The notes beneath the pieces were generated by a model that saw nothing but the letters and a program-made list of their open reading frames with translations, was not told where the DNA came from and made no database searches. From positions 425,234-489,233 of the forward strand of contig JASGJI010000011.1 in the NCBI GenBank assembly GCA_049840815.1: a stretch of DNA of 64,000 nt. The letters are read 5' to 3'. The position numbers were made by a program, and so were the translations under genes. The DNA comes from JASGDN01 sp049840815 (lineage in GTDB: Bacteria > Chloroflexota > Chloroflexia > Thermomicrobiales > UBA6265). Shown one piece after another: positions 60,517 through 64,000 of the stretch (position 1 is the first letter of the stretch; each line of letters begins with the position of its first letter).

Positions 60517-60782
60517 GCGGCGTGCGGCAGCGAGGCCGTGGCCGCGGTGGTCTCCACCCGGGTCTCGACCCCGGCGACGACACCGGTGCCGTGCGGGAAG
60601 ACGCGGTTCGAGTCCCCCACGACGGCATTGATCTGGTCGTGGCTCACGTGGCCGAGCTTCTGCGCCACCCAGGTCGCCAGGGTCGATGCCTGGGCCTGGG
60701 CATCCTTCGGCGCGCCCTGCGGGAACGCGACCGTCACGCTCAGGGTGATCGGAAGCTCAACAACGACGGTATCGGTCGACAT
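60513..60782 (-). CDS. Small hypothetical protein, 89 residues
   Basis: Not recognised. It reads MSTDTVVVELPITLSVTVAF and QGAPKDAQAQASTLATWVAQ, then KLGHVSHDQINAVVGDSNRV. The beta-strand-like N-terminus and Ala-rich helix suggest a small globular protein. There are no Cys residues, signal peptide or membrane helix. Intact, with AGGAGAG upstream of the ATG. Its stop comes from repeat B4. Conservation of the frame in a region full of indels supports it only modestly. Confidence 0.5.
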   Translation of the reverse strand: MSTDTVVVELPITLSVTVAFPQGAPKDAQAQASTLATWVAQKLGHVSHDQINAVVGDSNRVFPHGTGVVAGVETRVETTAATASLPHAA

Positions 60783-61141
60783 GGCTGTCTCTCCTCGGCG
60801 CGCCGAAGGGCCGCCGCGCTGCGAAACGGGTCATTGCCCAGGAGGACGGGTTCGGCCGCCATTGCGCGGCGCACTCCCTCGACAGTCAGGCACCTGGATC
60901 GGGCGCAGGGCGCGATCCACGGGGGAGTGACATACGGCGCCACTCACAGCCTGCCATCCATGCCGTATCTCTACGTCACGACATCTCTACGTCGCAACGC
61001 CGCCAACGTCCAGCCGGCACCTCCGCCCTCAACGCACGGGAGAACAGCAAAAACCGGCAGGCGGCGTGGGATCCCCCGGGACTCCCCTCCCGTCGCCCCC
61101 CCTCGGCGGGTCCAGCCATCCGGCTCGGGCCATGACCCCGT
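60783..61141. other. Intergenic region, nothing recognised
   Basis: About 360 bp between the small hypothetical gene and the TPP enzyme gene. No repeat, RNA or gene was recognised. Confidence 0.4.
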
Positions 61142-62814
61142 TCACTCCGGCGGAAGGCCTTCCTCCGCCCCCCGTTCGCGGGCCACCTTGATCCCCGCGA
61201 CGAACCGCGCCAGCGTGTTGAGAGGTCGCCCCGCGCGGCAGCATCACCTCGATCAGCTAGAAACAGTCGGTGCGCGTCGTATGCGCGTTCCAGCGCCGCC
61301 CTGCAGTTCGCCGCGGGTATGCACGCGCCCGCCGCGCCGCCGATCGAGGCCGCGGCCATGTCGGCGAAGTGCCAGTCGTCGAGATTGTTGAAACGGCTTC
61401 GGGCTTGAACACCCGCAGCATCTCCCAGCTCTTGTTGTTGAACAGCACGACGATCGGCGCCCAGCCATAGCGGCGGCAATTGCCGAGTTCCAAGCCAGTC
61501 ATCTGGAAGGCGCCGTCGCCGACCAGGATCACCGGGCGCTGGCCGGTCGCCGCACCCAGCCCGAGCCCGGCCGGCACGCCGAAGCCCATGCCGGCGTAGT
61601 AGGCGGGCGCCACCAGCGCCGTGTTCGTCGATTTCCATCGGCGGTGAACAGGCAGTCGCCCATGTCGGCGGCCATCGGCATGGCGCCGTGGCGGTCGAAG
61701 TGATCGTTCACCGCCCGCGCGACGTCGGAGGGCACCAGCACGCGATCGTCCGCGATGAGGCCGCGGGGATGGCCCGGAGCGGCGGTGTGCGGCGGGACGA
61801 CCGGTCGGCTTGGCGTTTGCGATCAGCGCATCGAGCAGATCGTCGAGCGGCAGGTCGTTATAGGCGTGGTGGCCGACCCGCACGCTGCGGTCGATCGCCA
61901 GAATGGCCCGGCGCAGATCGATGCGCCGTTCCGACGCCGGCGAAATTGGTGTCCGAGAAGATGACGCCGAGCAGCAGGAGCGCGTCCGAACTCTCACACC
62001 AGCCGCGACACGGCCGGATCCCCGGCGGCGCCGAGATAAGTGCCGTGGATCGCCTCCGCATGTTCGCCAGGAGCCCGCGCCCGAGAAAGGTCGTCACCAC
62101 CGGGATGCCGAGCTTGGCGGCGCAGCCGGCGACCTCTCTTCGCTGCCGAAGCGCCGCACGTCGACGTCGACCAGGATCACCGGCGATTTGGCGCCGGAAA
62201 GCCGCTCCAGCACCTCCTCGGCACATTCCCGCCAGCGGCCTCGGGATCGCCGGAGCGGCGCGGCAGCACCGGCACATCGCCGACCTCGGCAAGCCGTCAT
62301 GTCGCGCGGCAGTTCGAGATAGACCGGCAGGCGAGTGCTCCACGCGCTTGCGCAGCACGCGCGCGATCTCGCGCCGGCGCGCGTCGCGGCGTCGTTCAGG
62401 ATCGCCTGGTCGCAGGTGATCTCGCGGAACATGCGCGCCTGAGTCTCGGGCGCCGCGCGCGCCTGGTGGTGCAGCAGGAACCCGCTCATCTGCTCATTGC
62501 GACGCCGGGCGCGCCGGAAATCACCACCACCGGGGAACGCTCGGCATAGGCGCCCGCGACCGGCATTGACGAGGTTGAAGGCGCCCGCCCCGTAGGTCGA
62601 CGACGGCCAGCCGACACCAGGCCCGGAACCGTGCCGCAGCATCGGCGGCAAACCCCACCGCCGGCTCATGGCGAAGCGTGTAGTAGGGCAAGATCCCGCT
62701 TTCCTCGATCTCGCGTAAAGAACGGCAGGACGAAATCTCCGGGAATGCCGAAGATTTCGCGGGCGCCGATGGTCGTGCTAGCGCGTCCAGCAGGGCGTGT
62801 CCGAGGGTGGGCAT
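61142..62814 (-). pseudogene. Thiamine-pyrophosphate 2-oxoacid decarboxylase family enzyme, heavily frameshifted
   Basis: Fragments in all three frames assemble into an indolepyruvate/2-oxoacid decarboxylase-type protein of about 550 residues. The start is MPTLGHALLDAL with the catalytic-Glu region ILPYYTLRHEPAVGFAADAA. YGAGAFNLVNA and PVYLELPRDMTAC follow. The central domain has SPVILVDVDVRRFGSEE. The TPP-binding part has MGFGVPAGLGLGAATGQRPV, LVGDGAFQMTGLELGNCRRY and PIVVLFNNKSWEMLRVFKPE. The end is ARFVAGIKVARERGAEEGLP. More than ten frame changes are needed. The substrate is not predictable. It is either a pseudogene or very poor sequence. Confidence 0.65.
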
Positions 62815-62999
62815 GGGGCGGGGATTGGTCGGGTGGGAGGAAAGCATGGACAGGCTGGCGGGATCACGCCAGCGGGGGGAAAACCAGGGGACGGCATCCC
62901 CATCTGGCATGTCGACACATAACCAATATGCATCTGCGTGTATTCGTCAGCGATATTGCCCGCGCTCGGTCGCCTGGGCCGTCTCCAGGGAGCATGGCC

Positions 63000-63790
63000 A
63001 TGCCATCCGGCGAACCGATCCTCACGCGCGTGCTGCTGACCAACGACGACGGCATCGGCGCGCCGGGCCTTCAGGTGCTGCGCGATATCGCTGCCCTCCT
63101 GGCCTGCGAGGTGTGGGTTGTCGCGCCTGCCGACGACCAGAGCGGTACGTTGCGCACGTGCTGAGCCTGCACAGCCCGCTGCGGGTCGAGACACGCTGCG
63201 AGCGTTGCTTCGCCGTGCAGGGCACCTCGGGTGACTGCGTGGTGATGGGGGTTTGTCACCTGATGGAGAGGCTGACCGAAATGATCCTTTCGGGGCATCA
63301 ATTGCGGCGGCAATATCGGGGTGGAGACGGTGTTCTCGGGCATGGTCGGCGCGGCGATCGTACCCGCATGCTGCTCGGCATTCCCTCGATCGCGCTCAGC
63401 CAGGAAGTGTTCCACGACCGCGACGCGGTGCCGTGGGCCACCGCGCGTGCCCTGGCGCCCGACGTCATCCGCCGCCTCGCCCCGCTGGACTGGAGCGCCG
63501 GCGAGTCGCCTGAACGTCAACTTCCCCGCCTGCCCTCCCGAACAGGCCGGACTGATGACGCTGACGTGCACATGGCATCGGCCGGGCTCGACTGACGTCG
63601 AGGTGGTGTCGGAACGCGACCCGCGAACCCAGGCCTATCGACCGGCTGCGCCTGCACCGCTCCGACCAGCCGGACGCACCGGACAGCGAGGCCAGCACCA
63701 TCGCGGCGAACCGGGTGGCGGTGACGCCCCTGCGCTTCGAGCGGACGACATGAGCCGACGCTGGCGGCGCTGCGGGCGGCGGAAGGGTAA
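63000..63790 (+). pseudogene. surE: 5'/3'-nucleotidase SurE, several frameshifts
   Basis: A metal-dependent nucleotidase of the survival protein SurE family. LTRVLLTNDDGIGAPGLQVL contains the metal-binding DD. VWVVAPADDQSG, HSPLRVETRCERCFAVQGTS and GDCVVMGV follow. ETVFSGMVGAA, GIPSIALSQEV, LNVNFPACPPEQAG and VSERDPRTQAYRPA complete the family. Frame changes near 63145, 63285, 63365, 63505 and 63650 interrupt it. The likely C-terminus, EPTLAALRAAEG, ends at TAA 63788-63790 after one more shift. About 263 residues. Start ATG at 63000 with AGGGAG in front. Confidence 0.75.
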
Positions 63791-63825
63791 CGGCGGGCGC
63801 CGCCCGCAGCGGGAACACAACAGAA

Positions 63826-63875
63826 GGCTATTTTTTTTGAAAAAAAGAACCAAAAAACTTCTATTGGTTTAGAGG
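63826..63875 (-). repeat. Family A repeat, half copy 14 (inverted)
   Basis: Only the GTTC-type half: TTTTTTTTGAAAAAAAGAACCAAAAAACTTCTATTGGTTTAGA. The other half is absent or lies beyond recognisable sequence. It is 36 bp after the proposed surE stop. The last 120 bp of the window show nothing recognisable. Confidence 0.75.
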
Positions 63876-64000
63876 CTGACCCGGAAGACGCATTCAGAAT
63901 GATATTTTGATTTGGATCAGTATGTTGATGGTGCAGGTGCTGTTCGGATTCTATCGTGTTTCCGACCGCCGCACAATCAGTTGCTCAAGGTAGGACATAA

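Overview
The window reads as chromosome from a GC-rich alphaproteobacterium. The best guess is the Acetobacteraceae / Rhodospirillales side. This is inferred from gene content and order: an F1-only atpHAGDC operon next to priA, a priA-transaldolase-DUF484-xerC run, tlpA/argH/lptM/lysA/DUF4175 synteny, carotenoid crtY/crtZ/crtX genes and a CarD regulator. No rRNA, CRISPR array, prophage or insertion sequence was seen. One tRNA-Leu(UAA) is present.

Layout: 0-4 kb, a broken GT61 glycosyltransferase and a secreted beta-helix protein. 4.4-7.7 kb, xanthophyll genes crtY, crtZ and crtX. 8-12 kb, tRNA-Leu, a 2-hydroxyacid dehydrogenase, a trypsin-like protease and a class A penicillin-binding protein. 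12-14 kb, galE and a ferritin-like protein. 14.3-19.2 kb, atpHAGDC. 19.9-24.8 kb, priA, transaldolase, DUF484 and xerC. 25-35.3 kb, a propionate/succinate block: meaB, both methylmalonyl-CoA mutase subunits, the epimerase, then a complete set of genes for a Na+-translocating methylmalonyl-CoA decarboxylase (mmdA, D, C, a 52-residue membrane peptide, mmdB). 35.4-41 kb, cold-shock protein, DEAD-box helicase, CarD, an M48 protease and a TPR membrane protein. 41.5-49.8 kb, DUF4175 (as two genes), lysA, a methyltransferase, lptM, argH and tlpA. 49.8-53.6 kb, a lower-GC glycan island (sugar-binding-like protein, two methyltransferases, a GT32-like transferase). 53.9-56.6 kb, etfB-etfA-hbd. 57-64 kb, an MscS channel, a 2Fe-2S ferredoxin, a small unknown protein, a TPP decarboxylase and surE.

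The mutase block suggests one route: succinyl-CoA is rearranged by MutAB (protected by MeaB), epimerised by Mce and decarboxylated by Mmd, exporting Na+ and releasing propionyl-CoA. The cluster has no biotin carboxylase, which fits a decarboxylase rather than propionyl-CoA carboxylase.

Two intergenic repeat families shape the window. Family A (about 14 full, half or decayed copies) is an AT-rich double-hairpin palindrome that always sits just after a gene. Family B (four copies) begins and ends in CTAGAG-like palindromes and often contains the neighbouring gene's stop codon.

Many reading frames, including essential atpD and lysA, are broken by single-base indels, mostly +1 and often next to CTCG or CTGG. 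I treat these as probable sequence errors, so several genes below are annotated across frameshifts. Coordinates span the whole reconstructed gene.
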